Source: JBBQYA01 sp031412335
Lineage (GTDB): Bacteria > Bacteroidota > Bacteroidia > Sphingobacteriales > Sphingobacteriaceae
DNA length: 64,000 nucleotides
NCBI GenBank assembly: GCA_031412335.1
Contig: JANOCT010000003.1
Location: 1 to 64,000, forward strand
Direction: 5' to 3'
Shown in pieces: positions 17,825 to 26,593 of this stretch (positions are counted from its first letter, which is position 1; each line of letters starts with the position of its first letter). The position numbers and the translations under genes are program-made. The notes under the pieces were generated by a model. That model had not been told where the DNA came from and searched no databases. It worked only from the letters and a program-made list of their open reading frames with translations.

Positions 17825-17895
17825 AATCATTTAATTAAGTTTTACAAAATTTTAATTTATCTTTCAATTTAATTTCAAGAGTTATATAAATTAAA

Positions 17896-18369
17896 TTGAA
17901 AATCAAACTCATTCAGATTGGAAAAACTGAAGATTCTTATTTAATTGAAGGGATAAAAAAATACAGCGATCGCTTAATTCATTATGTAAATTTCTCTGTA
18001 GTTACCATTCCTGCATTAAAAAATGCGAAAAATCTTCAGCCAATAGATTTCAAATTGCAGGAAGCTGTTTTATTATTAAAAAATATTCAAACTACTGATT
18101 TTGTAATAGTATTGGATGAAAAGGGGAAAGAATTTTCATCCAACGATTTTGCTGAATACCTTAGAAAACAAGGAGTTGCTGGAAATTCAAACCTTGTATT
18201 TATCATTGGTGGCCCTTTTGGTTTTGATGAAAAAATATACCAACGAGCTGATCTAAAAATAAGTTTATCTAAACTGACATATTCTCATCAAATGATCCGG
18301 TTATTATTTACAGAACAACTTTACCGAGCCATGACGATTATCCGTGGAGAATCATATCATCATGAATAA
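17896..18369 (+). CDS. rlmH: 23S rRNA (pseudouridine(1915)-N(3))-methyltransferase
   Basis: 157 residues, the standard RlmH length. The start is TTG at 17896 (read MKIKLIQIGKTED); no in-frame ATG lies nearby and the family begins exactly here. The SPOUT fold is supported by the trefoil-knot glycine segment FIIGGPFGF, the substrate strand LSLSKLTYSHQMIRLLFTEQLYRA, and the invariant C-terminal YHH (SYHHE). It methylates pseudouridine 1915 in helix 69 of 23S rRNA using S-adenosylmethionine. Convergent with the DUF5606 gene. Confidence 0.96.
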   Translation: MKIKLIQIGKTEDSYLIEGIKKYSDRLIHYVNFSVVTIPALKNAKNLQPIDFKLQEAVLLLKNIQTTDFVIVLDEKGKEFSSNDFAEYLRKQGVAGNSNLVFIIGGPFGFDEKIYQRADLKISLSKLTYSHQMIRLLFTEQLYRAMTIIRGESYHHE

Positions 18370-18382
18370 AATTTTAATTAAT

Positions 18383-18413
18383 AAAAAAGGATAGCTATTA
18401 AACTACCTTTTTT
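18383..18413. terminator. Bidirectional terminator overlapping a stop codon
   Basis: AAAAAGG(A)TAG pairs with CTACCTTTTT with one bulged A; T runs occur on both strands. The hairpin overlaps the last codons of the minus-strand DUF5606 gene (stop at 18398-18400). Confidence 0.6.
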
Positions 18414-18928
18414 ATTGTCTTCTTCATCGCGCCTTTGGACTTATCGCTTACTTGCTCCTTAGAATTAGTAGCATTTTTACTATATGTTGGTTTTACTGGT
18501 TCAGCAACATCTGTTAATTTAACATCTTCTTCCGCTACCTCTGCCTCAGTAAACAAAGGCATTACTGAAAGAATAGAATACCAGGAAACTATTTTCTTAA
18601 TATCTGATCCGTAAACCCGCTCAGGATCATGTTCAGGTGCTATTTCTGCAAAATATTTCTTTAAGATTGCTGGTTCTGATTTAGCATCAGGTATTGGATT
18701 TGTATCTTTTGCTTTATCCATATTTTCAAATATAGATTTCAACGTAAGATCGTCAGATGTTCCGAAAATTGTAATATCGTTTAACGTAGCAAGTTTCTGA
18801 TTACTTCCTGTTATTATTTTAGTTTTTGCTTCATCCAAAGATTCCAGAATAAATCCTGACTTGTTTTTTCCGATTACTTTAAATAAACCACCTTTGCCTG
18901 TTACCGAAACTATTGCTTGTAAATTCAT
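18398..18928 (-). CDS. DUF5606 domain-containing protein
   Basis: 176 residues. The N-terminal ~70 residues (LQAIVSVTGKGGLFKVIGKNK ... FILESLDEAKTKIITGSN ... LNDITIFG) match the DUF5606 family as I know it from Bacteroidota: a small SH3-like beta domain with a conserved Gly-Lys-x-Gly-Leu-(Y/F)-K strand. This is followed by a helical segment (residues ~75-125, with ILKKYFAEIAPEHDPERVY) and a Ser/Lys-rich tail. Function is unknown. It begins 7 bp after a cyclophilin gene and is probably co-transcribed with it. Confidence 0.85.
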   Translation of the reverse strand: MNLQAIVSVTGKGGLFKVIGKNKSGFILESLDEAKTKIITGSNQKLATLNDITIFGTSDDLTLKSIFENMDKAKDTNPIPDAKSEPAILKKYFAEIAPEHDPERVYGSDIKKIVSWYSILSVMPLFTEAEVAEEDVKLTDVAEPVKPTYSKNATNSKEQVSDKSKGAMKKTIKKVV

Positions 18929-18935
18929 ATTTTAT

Positions 18936-19376
18936 TTAATTTTCTTCAACCACTTCTACTTTCACCATTTTATCTCCTTGACGAATTTGATCTATAACAT
19001 CTAATCCTTCCGTTACCTTACCAAATACGGTATGATTTCTATCAAGGTGTGCTGTATTTTGACGGCTGTGAACAATAAAAAATTGTGAACCACCAGTATT
19101 TCTACCAGCATGCGCCATGGACAATACTCCTTTATCATGGTATTGGTTATCTCCAGTTAACTCACAATCAATCTGATAACCAGGTCCACCTGCACCTGTT
19201 CCTGTCGGATCACCACCTTGAACTACAAAATCAGGTATCACTCGATGAAACGTAACTCCATCATAAAACCCTGATTCAGCCAATTTTAAAAAATTCGCTA
19301 CAGTATTTGGAGCATCTTTTTCAAAGAACTCAACGGTCATATCACCTCTTTCTGTCTTAATTATTGCCTTTTTCAT
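18936..19376 (-). CDS. Peptidyl-prolyl cis-trans isomerase, cyclophilin type
   Basis: 146 residues, a single cyclophilin domain without signal peptide, so cytosolic. The active-site strand FHRVIPDFVVQGGDPTGTGAGGPG has the catalytic Arg, and GVLSMAHAGRNTGGSQFFI and HLDRNHTVFGKV complete the family signature. It speeds proline isomerisation during folding. Its -7 element (19396-19403) predicts a leader of about 16 nt. The DUF5606 gene follows after 7 bp. Confidence 0.96.
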   Translation of the reverse strand: MKKAIIKTERGDMTVEFFEKDAPNTVANFLKLAESGFYDGVTFHRVIPDFVVQGGDPTGTGAGGPGYQIDCELTGDNQYHDKGVLSMAHAGRNTGGSQFFIVHSRQNTAHLDRNHTVFGKVTEGLDVIDQIRQGDKMVKVEVVEEN

Positions 19377-19395
19377 TCAAATTATTTTTAAAACG

Positions 19396-19403
19396 CAAAA
19401 GTA
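19396..19403 (-). promoter_or_regulatory. -7 promoter element (TACTTTTG) of the cyclophilin gene
   Basis: An exact TAnnTTTG on the minus strand, 20 bp before the ATG at 19376. No clear TTG -33 partner. Confidence 0.55.
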
Positions 19404-19554
19404 AAAAATATTCGCGAATAACATTAGAATTGCTTGAGCTCATTAATATCTTGTCTTATTAATGGTTATTGAATTCCAAAAATAATAGATCTTACTTTTT
19501 GACGTATTTATGAGTAAAACAAAGATTAAATAAATTTCATTGTATGATCTGTTT

Positions 19555-19562
19555 TATCTTCG
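19555..19562 (+). promoter_or_regulatory. -7-like promoter element (TATCTTCG)
   Basis: TATCTTCG differs by one base from TAnnTTTG and lies 19 bp before the ATG at 19581. The same variant occurs before the DUF2723 gene at 61520, there with a well-spaced TTG. Confidence 0.5.
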
Positions 19563-19580
19563 TTCTAAATTTTGTTCAAT

Positions 19581-20840
19581 ATGATTAAATATCTGTTTCT
19601 GCTTTTCACATTTTTACTAACCAAAAATGTATCAAATGCTTCGTCCATTCTAATTCAAATGGACAATACTCAAAAAAATCATTTGAAGGCATACGGCATT
19701 ACTTTCTGGGTTTTACAAAATCAAGTAGAAGCAAAATGGCTTCTAAATTACCGAGGTGGTAGTTTTTTATTTCAATATGCTTCTTCTATTGAAAATGAAT
19801 GTAACATAAGGGGAGTGAGTTATGAAGTTGTACCAGATGTGCAGGTGAATTCAATTTTAACACAAATAGCACAAGAAAGCGCTAACATGGATGTTGTAAA
19901 GTTGGAACAGGTGCCAAAAATTGCGGTTTATTCACCAAAAAATAAATTGCCTTGGGATGATGCCGTTACCTTGGTTTTAAAATATGCTGAAATACCCTAT
20001 GAAGTGGTATATGATGATGAAGTAATTCAAGGGAAATTACCTTTATACGATTGGTTACACATGCATCACGAAGATTTTACAGGACAATATGGAAGGTTTT
20101 ATGCTGCTTATAAATCAGCTTCCTGGTATCAAGAAGATGTAAGACTAAATGAAACTACGGCAAGCAGATTAGGATTTAGAAAAGTGTCGGAGCTAAAATT
20201 AGCTGTAGCAAAAAAAATACGAGATTTTACTTCTGGTGGTGGGTTTCTGTTTGCTATGTGCAGTGGAACAGATAGTTACGATATTGCATTAGCTGCTGAA
20301 GGAATTGACATTTGCGAAAATATGTTTGATGGTGATCCTGCTGATCGGGATGCTCAATCTAAAATAGATTATAGTAAAACCTTTGCTTTCGAAAAATTTA
20401 AATTGGATATGAATCCTTACAACTATGAATTTTCGAATATTGATGCCACTACGAACCGTGCAGTAAGTAAGGAAACTGATTTTTTTAGTCTTTTCGAGTT
20501 TTCTGCTAAATATGATGTGGTGCCTACTATATTAACTCAAAATCACGATCGAGTTATTAAAGGATTTATGGGCCAAACCACAGCTTTCCGAAAATCAGTT
20601 GTAAAACCTGCAGTTTTACTTTTGGGAGAAAACAAAGAAATTAACGAAGCTAAATACATTCATGGGAGTTATGGAAATGGCACATGGACTTTCTATGGTG
20701 GGCACGACCCTGAAGATTATCAGCACATGGTTGGCGACCCGCAAACTGATTTGAGTTTGCATCCTAATTCTCCAGGATATCGCTTAATTTTGAATAATGT
20801 TTTATTTCCGGCAGCTAAAAAGAAAAAACAAAAAACCTGA
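19581..20840 (+). CDS. Periplasmic protein of the Bacteroidota 'asparagine synthetase B' group
   Basis: 419 residues from ATG 19581 (a TTG at 19572 is in frame but less likely). The signal peptide MIKYLFLLFTFLLTKNVSNA predicts export. I recognise the conserved start (ILIQMDNTQKNHLKAYGITFW, WLLNYRGGSFLF) as the group usually named asparagine synthetase B in Bacteroidota. The name is doubtful: the N-terminal Cys nucleophile and the ATP-pyrophosphatase loop of true AsnB are missing. A GGGFLFAMCSGTD segment instead recalls a class-I amidotransferase-like elbow around Cys, so a hydrolase or amidase-like role is possible. Its stop is 2 bp from the stop of the convergent porin gene. Confidence 0.85.
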   Translation: MIKYLFLLFTFLLTKNVSNASSILIQMDNTQKNHLKAYGITFWVLQNQVEAKWLLNYRGGSFLFQYASSIENECNIRGVSYEVVPDVQVNSILTQIAQESANMDVVKLEQVPKIAVYSPKNKLPWDDAVTLVLKYAEIPYEVVYDDEVIQGKLPLYDWLHMHHEDFTGQYGRFYAAYKSASWYQEDVRLNETTASRLGFRKVSELKLAVAKKIRDFTSGGGFLFAMCSGTDSYDIALAAEGIDICENMFDGDPADRDAQSKIDYSKTFAFEKFKLDMNPYNYEFSNIDATTNRAVSKETDFFSLFEFSAKYDVVPTILTQNHDRVIKGFMGQTTAFRKSVVKPAVLLLGENKEINEAKYIHGSYGNGTWTFYGGHDPEDYQHMVGDPQTDLSLHPNSPGYRLILNNVLFPAAKKKKQKT

Positions 20841-20842
20841 TT

Positions 20843-22684
20843 CTAGTCAAAAAATCGCCAATTTATCCCAATAACTAAGGTTCTAGGTGGCATTGGATAA
20901 CCTGTTGTGGTTGAGTATCCAGGTTTTATCCAGCCTTGATTGAAATGATCAAATTTTAACATAAACTTTGCCCGTTTTAGTTTAGCGACTAAAAACAAAT
21001 CCAATTGTGCATAGGATTCTATGTTTTCAACTTTACTTGCAATAAATTGTGATATGGGTGCATGGTAAGAATAAGGCTGATATGAAGTAAAATAACTTAC
21101 ATCAAAACCAACATTAAACTCCAAAACCTTTTTGAAAACTTTATTGGTAAAATAAAAACTATGAATTCCAGATAATTCAGGAGATCGCAATATGGAAAGA
21201 TTGGTAATTTTTTGATAATTAATTTGATTTTGAATAACAAACTTTGAAAAACGAATTGCTTTTTTCAAGGTAATGCCAACAACTTCAATTGATCGCGAAA
21301 ATTGTTCAGGGGCTACAACCGAATCAACTTCATCAAAATAAAGTACATTTCCGATACTTGAAACATTTAGTTCAATTTTATCAAGCAATCCTCTAAAAGA
21401 AAAAATACCAAAAAATGATTGTGTCGTTACATTAACAAAATCATTATTCCACCTACTGGTATTGGCATTAAATTGATTGTAAATAAAAGCAGGACTTTTT
21501 GATGAGGATAGAAAACCGAACTCGGCCTCCAAGTCGCCATTATTTTTTGTTAATTCAACCCCACCACGAAAAGAATAATCTGCTGAATTATATCCGGTAT
21601 AAATCTGGTATGCATCTGCTTTAACTTTTAAAAATCGAGAAACCGGAAAATTAATTTGACTGCGTAAACCCGTATTTATAAAATTAGTGGTTTGAGTATT
21701 TTGCTTAACAAAAACACCCTGCTGAAACCCCGAGATAGAAAACCCAACGAACTGAACTCCAACTTCATGATCCAGCATAGAATAAAAATTTTTATCATTT
21801 GTTGCTGAAGAATTTAAAAAAACATCCTGATATCGAGTTTCTGGGCTTTCTGTATCTGTATATTCTATTTTATTTTCTGAATAGGTTAAATATTGAAAAA
21901 CTTTAAATGATTTTTTACTGGAGATGGAATCAGAATCAGGTTTATTATCTAACTTATACCTGTGTTTAAAGGAAAAAACGGTATTGCGGTATAAGATATC
22001 TGCACTTTTTAATTTTACTGCCTCAAATTCAGGATCTACCAAACTCCCATTTTCCAAAATAGAAATGTTAGAAATTCCGCCGTTTTCTTCAGCATCCATT
22101 TTATTAATTATGAATGTTGTAAAATTTCGATATCGATTATTTTTAGATAAAAAACTTCCGAAAAATCTGAAATTAGTATGGTTTACTTTCTGACGTTGAT
22201 AATAATTGATAGAACCGTTTCGTCGGAAATCGAAACCAACGTTAAACCTGGGAGTTACGTTTTCTGAAAAAGTTGCTTCAAAAGATTGCTGCTTAAGCCG
22301 GCCATTAATAAATGTCAACGAGGTATATGGAGATCGTGTATCGTAAAACCTCGTTTCTTGAGTATGATAAAGGTTATGGTCAAACACATGAAAACCATAA
22401 TCAAAACCTATAGTGGAATCGTTTTTAATCAGTAAACTTTTCGAAGCCAATCCTAATCCACCCAACGTTGAAGTTGAAATTCCATTCTGTAAGGAAAGAT
22501 TGAATCGTTGAAAATTTAATAGCTGAGTATCCAATGCGAAAAATCGGGTACTATCATCTAATAATCCATTTGCATAAAAAAAACGAACGCTTGCTGCAGT
22601 ATAAACTGATGTGCTATCTGCCTTGATGCTATTAGAAAAGGCAATTGCAAATAGCCAGAAAAGCAAACAAATCTGTTTTCGCAA
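20843..22684 (-). CDS. Putative outer-membrane porin (Porin_10-like)
   Basis: 613 residues. A signal peptide (KQICLLFWLFAIAFSNSIKA) is followed by ~590 residues of alternating hydrophobic/polar strands, rich in Phe, Tyr, Asn and Ser, ending in a strand with terminal aromatics (GINWRFFD) as expected for an outer-membrane beta-barrel. The segment SLQNGISTSTLGGLGLASK ... DYGFHVFD matches the putative porin family of Bacteroidota. It starts 2 bp after the choice-of-anchor-B gene and is likely translated from the same mRNA. Substrate unknown. Confidence 0.9.
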   Translation of the reverse strand: MRKQICLLFWLFAIAFSNSIKADSTSVYTAASVRFFYANGLLDDSTRFFALDTQLLNFQRFNLSLQNGISTSTLGGLGLASKSLLIKNDSTIGFDYGFHVFDHNLYHTQETRFYDTRSPYTSLTFINGRLKQQSFEATFSENVTPRFNVGFDFRRNGSINYYQRQKVNHTNFRFFGSFLSKNNRYRNFTTFIINKMDAEENGGISNISILENGSLVDPEFEAVKLKSADILYRNTVFSFKHRYKLDNKPDSDSISSKKSFKVFQYLTYSENKIEYTDTESPETRYQDVFLNSSATNDKNFYSMLDHEVGVQFVGFSISGFQQGVFVKQNTQTTNFINTGLRSQINFPVSRFLKVKADAYQIYTGYNSADYSFRGGVELTKNNGDLEAEFGFLSSSKSPAFIYNQFNANTSRWNNDFVNVTTQSFFGIFSFRGLLDKIELNVSSIGNVLYFDEVDSVVAPEQFSRSIEVVGITLKKAIRFSKFVIQNQINYQKITNLSILRSPELSGIHSFYFTNKVFKKVLEFNVGFDVSYFTSYQPYSYHAPISQFIASKVENIESYAQLDLFLVAKLKRAKFMLKFDHFNQGWIKPGYSTTTGYPMPPRTLVIGINWRFFD

Positions 22685-22686
22685 AA

Positions 22687-24060
22687 TTAATTTTTAAAGA
22701 GTTTTTGCGAACTAACGCCTGATTTTGAAACTACACGTAGCACGTAAATTCCTCGACTTAGCTTTTTATCGACTTGTAAAATATGTTTCTCTTCTGGTAA
22801 AAGGTTTGCAAATTGATTTTTAACCATAGTTCTGCCTTGCATATCTTGAAGCGTTACATCAATAGTGCCGGATTCGCTTCCGGAAACAATGGTTATTTCA
22901 TCATTAAATGGACTTGGATATACTTTTACTTTAGTATTTACATTGTTTTCTTCAAGCCCGGTTCCAAGAATTTGAGTTCCGTCCATTACAATTAATCCAT
23001 ATTTTCTATCGCTGGCTATTATTTTGCCTGAATTAAAATATGGATAAACACCCCAACATCCATAATAATTATCTCCGGCACCGTCTGGGTAGGTATCATA
23101 AAAAGCTACCCGATTTACATTTGCAGGATTGGAAACATCAAAAACTTGAACCCCATCTTGATAATAAGAAACGTAAGCGAGGTTTCCTTTTATGTGAGGA
23201 TTATGCGGGGTTGAAATTGGATTTACTGAACGAAAAGTATCGATGTATTGAATATTGCTTAAATCAGAAACTTCTAATATTTTTAAAGGTAATTGCGTTG
23301 GAACTTCATCTGCCATTACCAAGTATTTACTATCGTTGGTGAGCCATCCACTATGGCAATATCCCTTGGCTGGATATGACAAATATTCACCGATAATATT
23401 AATTGCCAATGGGTTTGCTACATTGTAAATCCATAATCCATCAAAACCCGAAAAAGCATATAAGGTATCGTTTCTAATGAATCCATCATGAATATAGCTA
23501 GCTTGAGGATTGGTATAATTTGCTAATAAAGTAGGTTGCTCCGGATTGGTTGCAATGTCTAAAATAGTAAGCGTAGGTCTATTTCCACTATTGGTTTTTC
23601 CTCCATAATTATATAATCGTCCGTTATCAATATACAAGGTATGGCCTCTTTTTATTAATAAATTACTGTCATAAACTTTTACTACTGAATCAGGAAGATA
23701 TTGCAGATCGAATACTTGCAAAGAACCATCTCCTCCATCATTTACACCATAGGCATAATGGCTATACGTTTTAAATTCTCTCCAAGGTACATTCTGTGCA
23801 GCACCAGCAAATTTATCTACTAATACTGGATTATTTCCGTTGGTAACATTAACAAAATAGGTAAAATTTTGACTGCCGAAAATTCCATATTCATTCCCAG
23901 CAGGATCAGTATAACCCCAAACTGCACTATACTTTTCATCGGGATTGCCGATAGTGAAAGAATTGTCGGTATAACTGCCAAGCTTTGTCATATTTAAACT
24001 CGACTGCGCATGAACAAAACCACTTATTCCAATTAAAATACTGAATATAAAACCTTTCAT
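22687..24060 (-). CDS. Choice-of-anchor B family protein with T9SS sorting domain
   Basis: 457 residues. A signal peptide (MKGFIFSILIGISGFVHAQ) is followed by LVIvP-like propeller repeats with the family hallmarks: SAVWGYTDPAGNEYGIFGSQNFTYFVNV (start of the choice-of-anchor-B region), WREFKTYSHYAYGVND, GLWIYNVANP, CHSGWLTNDSKYLVMADE, PHNPHIKGNLAYVSYYQDGVQVFDVSNP and NYYGCWGVYPYF. The C-terminal ~80 residues (VYPSPFNDEITI ... GIYVLRVVSKSGVSSQKLFKN) are a T9SS sorting domain. Predicted to be displayed at the cell surface; the partner is unknown. First gene of a tight pair with the porin gene. Confidence 0.93.
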   Translation of the reverse strand: MKGFIFSILIGISGFVHAQSSLNMTKLGSYTDNSFTIGNPDEKYSAVWGYTDPAGNEYGIFGSQNFTYFVNVTNGNNPVLVDKFAGAAQNVPWREFKTYSHYAYGVNDGGDGSLQVFDLQYLPDSVVKVYDSNLLIKRGHTLYIDNGRLYNYGGKTNSGNRPTLTILDIATNPEQPTLLANYTNPQASYIHDGFIRNDTLYAFSGFDGLWIYNVANPLAINIIGEYLSYPAKGYCHSGWLTNDSKYLVMADEVPTQLPLKILEVSDLSNIQYIDTFRSVNPISTPHNPHIKGNLAYVSYYQDGVQVFDVSNPANVNRVAFYDTYPDGAGDNYYGCWGVYPYFNSGKIIASDRKYGLIVMDGTQILGTGLEENNVNTKVKVYPSPFNDEITIVSGSESGTIDVTLQDMQGRTMVKNQFANLLPEEKHILQVDKKLSRGIYVLRVVSKSGVSSQKLFKN

Positions 24061-24074
24061 AAACTAAAAATTTC

Positions 24075-24893
24075 TTATGGTAAAGATAAAATTATTTCCT
24101 TTATGATCGTTGTTAGGTTTGGCTCAGCCTTGGTAGCAGTTTCTATTATTTCGGGTATGGAAACTGGTTTCAATGTTTCAGGAAATCCTTCATCGGTGAT
24201 TACAGAAATTGCAAAGACAGGCAAACTCATGTGGTTAGCTACTATTACTTCTGGCACGGTTGACATCCCGACTACATCACCTCCAATAATGCGAAGATAT
24301 TTGTATTCAGCTTTGGTTTCTAAATTAGGACCAGACACAGATACATAAACGCCTTTGTGAGTTTTAATTTTATGTTTAGTTGCAATTTCCATTCCTTTTG
24401 CAATCATTTCAGCATCATATGGCTGGCTCATATCCGGAAAACGAGGTCCTAATTCATCTTCATTTCTACCACGCAATGGGCTGTGTGGCAATAAATTAAT
24501 ATGATCTTCAATAATCATTAAATCACCTTTTTTATATTCAGGATTTAAACATCCACAAGCATTAGAAAGAAATAATTTTTTAATTCCAAGCATTTTTAAT
24601 ACCCGTATCGGAAAAGTTATTTCATCCATGTTATATCCTTCATAGTAATGCATTCTGCCTTGCATAGCCACTACTTTCTTTCCACCTAATTCTCCAAAAA
24701 TCAACCTACCTGAGTGAAACTCAACGGTAGATATTGGAAACGCAGGAATATTTGAATAGTGAAGTTGATGTAGAACTTTTACTTCATTGATCAATCCGCC
24801 TAAACCTGTACCTAGAACAATGCCATATTCTGGCTCAAAGCCTTCAGTTTTTCGTTTTATATATTCTGCTGTTTGCTGTATTTGTTGCAACAT
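24075..24893 (-). CDS. Purine-nucleoside phosphorylase
   Basis: 272 residues, the size of trimeric (class I) purine nucleoside phosphorylase. Family motifs: GIVLGTGLGGL with the phosphate-binding loop, VEFHSGRLIFGE, MQGRMHYYEGY, LSNACGCLNP (base-binding loop region), GVYVSVSGPNLETKAEY and GGDVVGMSTVPEVIVANHMSLPVFAISVITDEG. It cleaves inosine and guanosine with phosphate in purine salvage. The start codon lies 50 bp inside the 3' end of lpxK in another frame, implying translational coupling. Confidence 0.96.
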   Translation of the reverse strand: MLQQIQQTAEYIKRKTEGFEPEYGIVLGTGLGGLINEVKVLHQLHYSNIPAFPISTVEFHSGRLIFGELGGKKVVAMQGRMHYYEGYNMDEITFPIRVLKMLGIKKLFLSNACGCLNPEYKKGDLMIIEDHINLLPHSPLRGRNEDELGPRFPDMSQPYDAEMIAKGMEIATKHKIKTHKGVYVSVSGPNLETKAEYKYLRIIGGDVVGMSTVPEVIVANHMSLPVFAISVITDEGFPETLKPVSIPEIIETATKAEPNLTTIIKEIILSLP

Positions 24894-25935
24894 AATTAGT
24901 TAGTAAAGTGTCAAATTCAATTTTATCATGCTCATTCATTTCTGCTTGTATGGGTAAAAAATATACAGGAAATTCATCCGTAAAACTTTTATACGTATGA
25001 TTTAGCAGCCTCATAGCATCTTTTTCGGTTGTTATAATGATCTTTTTGGTCTCAGATTCCTGATCAAAACCAATTGTAATTTTTTTTATGTCTTTTAATG
25101 AATATCGATGATGATCTTTAAATGCAAAATGAGTAATTAATTTTGTTTTTTGTTCTAAATAATCAAGCAATGTTTTTGGATAAGCAATACCCGTAAATAG
25201 AATGATGCGTGTTTTTTTATCCAAATTATTTAAACTTTGGGAATTTTCTGAAGCCTTTTGACCTAAACTTTTCAGATCGCCATATTGAATAAAACTATAA
25301 AATACCTTTTGATGATCAAGTATTGGCAACTTTGCTTCTACCCTGCGTCGCTCTAAAGGCGAAAAAATCCTATTAGTTTTAGTAATGACGATGATATCTG
25401 CACGATTAAGATTTTTTATCGGTTCTCGCAGATTTCCGGAGGGCAATAAAAAATCGCTTTTAAATATTTTATGATAATCAAATAGCAAAATGCTGAACCC
25501 TGGCTTTATTGATCGATGCTGATATGCATCGTCTAAAATGATAACATCTACCTGATTTTGAATTCCCTCAACTCCAGCAACTCTTTTTTCTGAAACGGCA
25601 ACCAAAATATCAGGATGATTGAGCATATATTGCAAAGGTTCATCACCGATATCATCGGCAGTTGAAAGTTCATTGGCTATAAAAAACCCAGATTTTTTTC
25701 GCCCATATCCACGACTTAGTAATGCAACTTGGTTAGTAGTTTTCAATAATCTAATTAAGTAATCGGCCATTGGTGTTTTGCCTGAACCACCAACAGAAAT
25801 ATTTCCAATAGATATAATGGGAATGGCAAACCCTTTAGATTTTAGCCATTTTTGATCAAATAAAAAATTCCGTATTGCTATAATAATTCCATACAGTATT
25901 GAGAATGGAAATAATAAAGTTCGGAGAAAATTCAT
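24844..25935 (-). CDS. lpxK: Tetraacyldisaccharide 4'-kinase
   Basis: 363 residues. LpxK phosphorylates the tetraacyldisaccharide precursor of lipid A at the inner membrane. An N-terminal hydrophobic segment (LLFPFSILYGIIIAIRN) precedes the Walker A loop GNISVGGSGKTP (residues 44-55); further motifs are LLSRGYGRK, GDEPLQ, VIILDDAYQHRSI and LLPSGNLREP. The last ~15 codons overlap the start of the purine nucleoside phosphorylase gene. A -7 element lies 26 bp before the ATG. Lipid A synthesis indicates a typical Gram-negative outer membrane. Confidence 0.96.
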   Translation of the reverse strand: MNFLRTLLFPFSILYGIIIAIRNFLFDQKWLKSKGFAIPIISIGNISVGGSGKTPMADYLIRLLKTTNQVALLSRGYGRKKSGFFIANELSTADDIGDEPLQYMLNHPDILVAVSEKRVAGVEGIQNQVDVIILDDAYQHRSIKPGFSILLFDYHKIFKSDFLLPSGNLREPIKNLNRADIIVITKTNRIFSPLERRRVEAKLPILDHQKVFYSFIQYGDLKSLGQKASENSQSLNNLDKKTRIILFTGIAYPKTLLDYLEQKTKLITHFAFKDHHRYSLKDIKKITIGFDQESETKKIIITTEKDAMRLLNHTYKSFTDEFPVYFLPIQAEMNEHDKIEFDTLLTNYVATNTANSRIYKTKN

Positions 25936-25960
25936 GAATTATAATAAAACGGCAATAAGG

Positions 25961-25968
25961 CAAACTTA
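25961..25968 (-). promoter_or_regulatory. -7 promoter element (TAAGTTTG) of lpxK
   Basis: An exact TAnnTTTG match on the minus strand, predicting a leader of about 22 nt for the lpxK ATG at 25935. No TTG at the expected -33 spacing. Confidence 0.5.
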
Positions 25969-26157
25969 CAACTCTATCATTTAAAACCTATAAAACAGAC
26001 GTTTTATTGCTTTTATATATTTTGGGAAAATCTATACTCAAAATGAATAAAAAAATCAATGCCAATTTTAAAAAACGTATTTCCTTTTAAATTTTAACCA
26101 TTTTGAAAGAGGCACAGAGATGGTTTTATCAAAAGTCTAATCAAATAAAAATACATT

Positions 26158-26349
26158 ATGGACTCATTAGATTTAAAAGGAAAATGGAATCAGTTGAAAG
26201 GTAAAGCCAAGCAAAAATATGCAGACTTAACCGATGATGATTTGAAGTATGAAGAAGGAAAAGATGATGAATTATACGGCCGTCTTCAGACTAAATTAGG
26301 CAAAACACGTGAAGGTGTTATTAGCTGGCTGAAAGATTTAGATAAATAG
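26158..26349 (+). CDS. CsbD family protein
   Basis: 63 residues, small, acidic and lysine-rich. It shows the CsbD signature: LKGKWNQLKGKAKQKYADLTDDDLKYEEGKDDELYGRLQTKLGKT in separate helices, with the two repeated 'G-K-w-n-q-l-K-G-k-a-K' and 'G-k-d-e-l-y-G-r-l-Q' blocks. CsbD proteins accumulate under stress in many bacteria; the molecular function is not established. It stands alone and is closed by a perfect 16-bp terminator hairpin. Confidence 0.92.
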   Translation: MDSLDLKGKWNQLKGKAKQKYADLTDDDLKYEEGKDDELYGRLQTKLGKTREGVISWLKDLDK

Positions 26350-26364
26350 CCTAATTGAAAATTT

Positions 26365-26403
26365 AAAAAGCCTTTCTAATAAGAATTAGAAAGGCTTTTT
26401 AAA
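26365..26403 (+). terminator. Terminator after csbD-like gene
   Basis: A perfect 16-bp inverted repeat (AAAAAGCCTTTCTAAT / ATTAGAAAGGCTTTTT) with loop AAGA and flanking A and T runs, starting 15 bp after the stop codon. Confidence 0.92.
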
Positions 26404-26527
26404 TAAAATAAATTCCTAAAATTTATGCTTTAAAACATTTTGTTTAATTATTTTTTAATAATCATCATTTCATTCTGTTAGGATTCTATGGAATACTTTT
26501 TAGTAACGAAATTATTATTGAAGAAAA

Positions 26528-26586
26528 CCCAAAGATGAAACGCTCATAACCAAAATCCCGAAGAGATGAAATGATTATAACACGAT
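26528..26586 (+). repeat. Two degenerate ~29-nt tandem units (CCC(A/G)AAGA..GATGAAA)
   Basis: CCCAAAGATGAAACGCTCATAACCAAAAT at 26528 is followed directly by CCCGAAGAGATGAAATGATTATAACACGAT at 26557 (units of 29 and 30 nt). The unit resembles the dispersed 'CCCGAAGGGATGAAAT..TTATAA' intergenic repeats I know from Bacteroidota genomes. It looks like a decayed remnant. Confidence 0.5.
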
Positions 26587-26593
26587 CTAAATC

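Noticed and set aside
26528..26586. Possible CRISPR array (29-nt units)
   Set aside because: The units are directly adjacent and diverged, without spacers.
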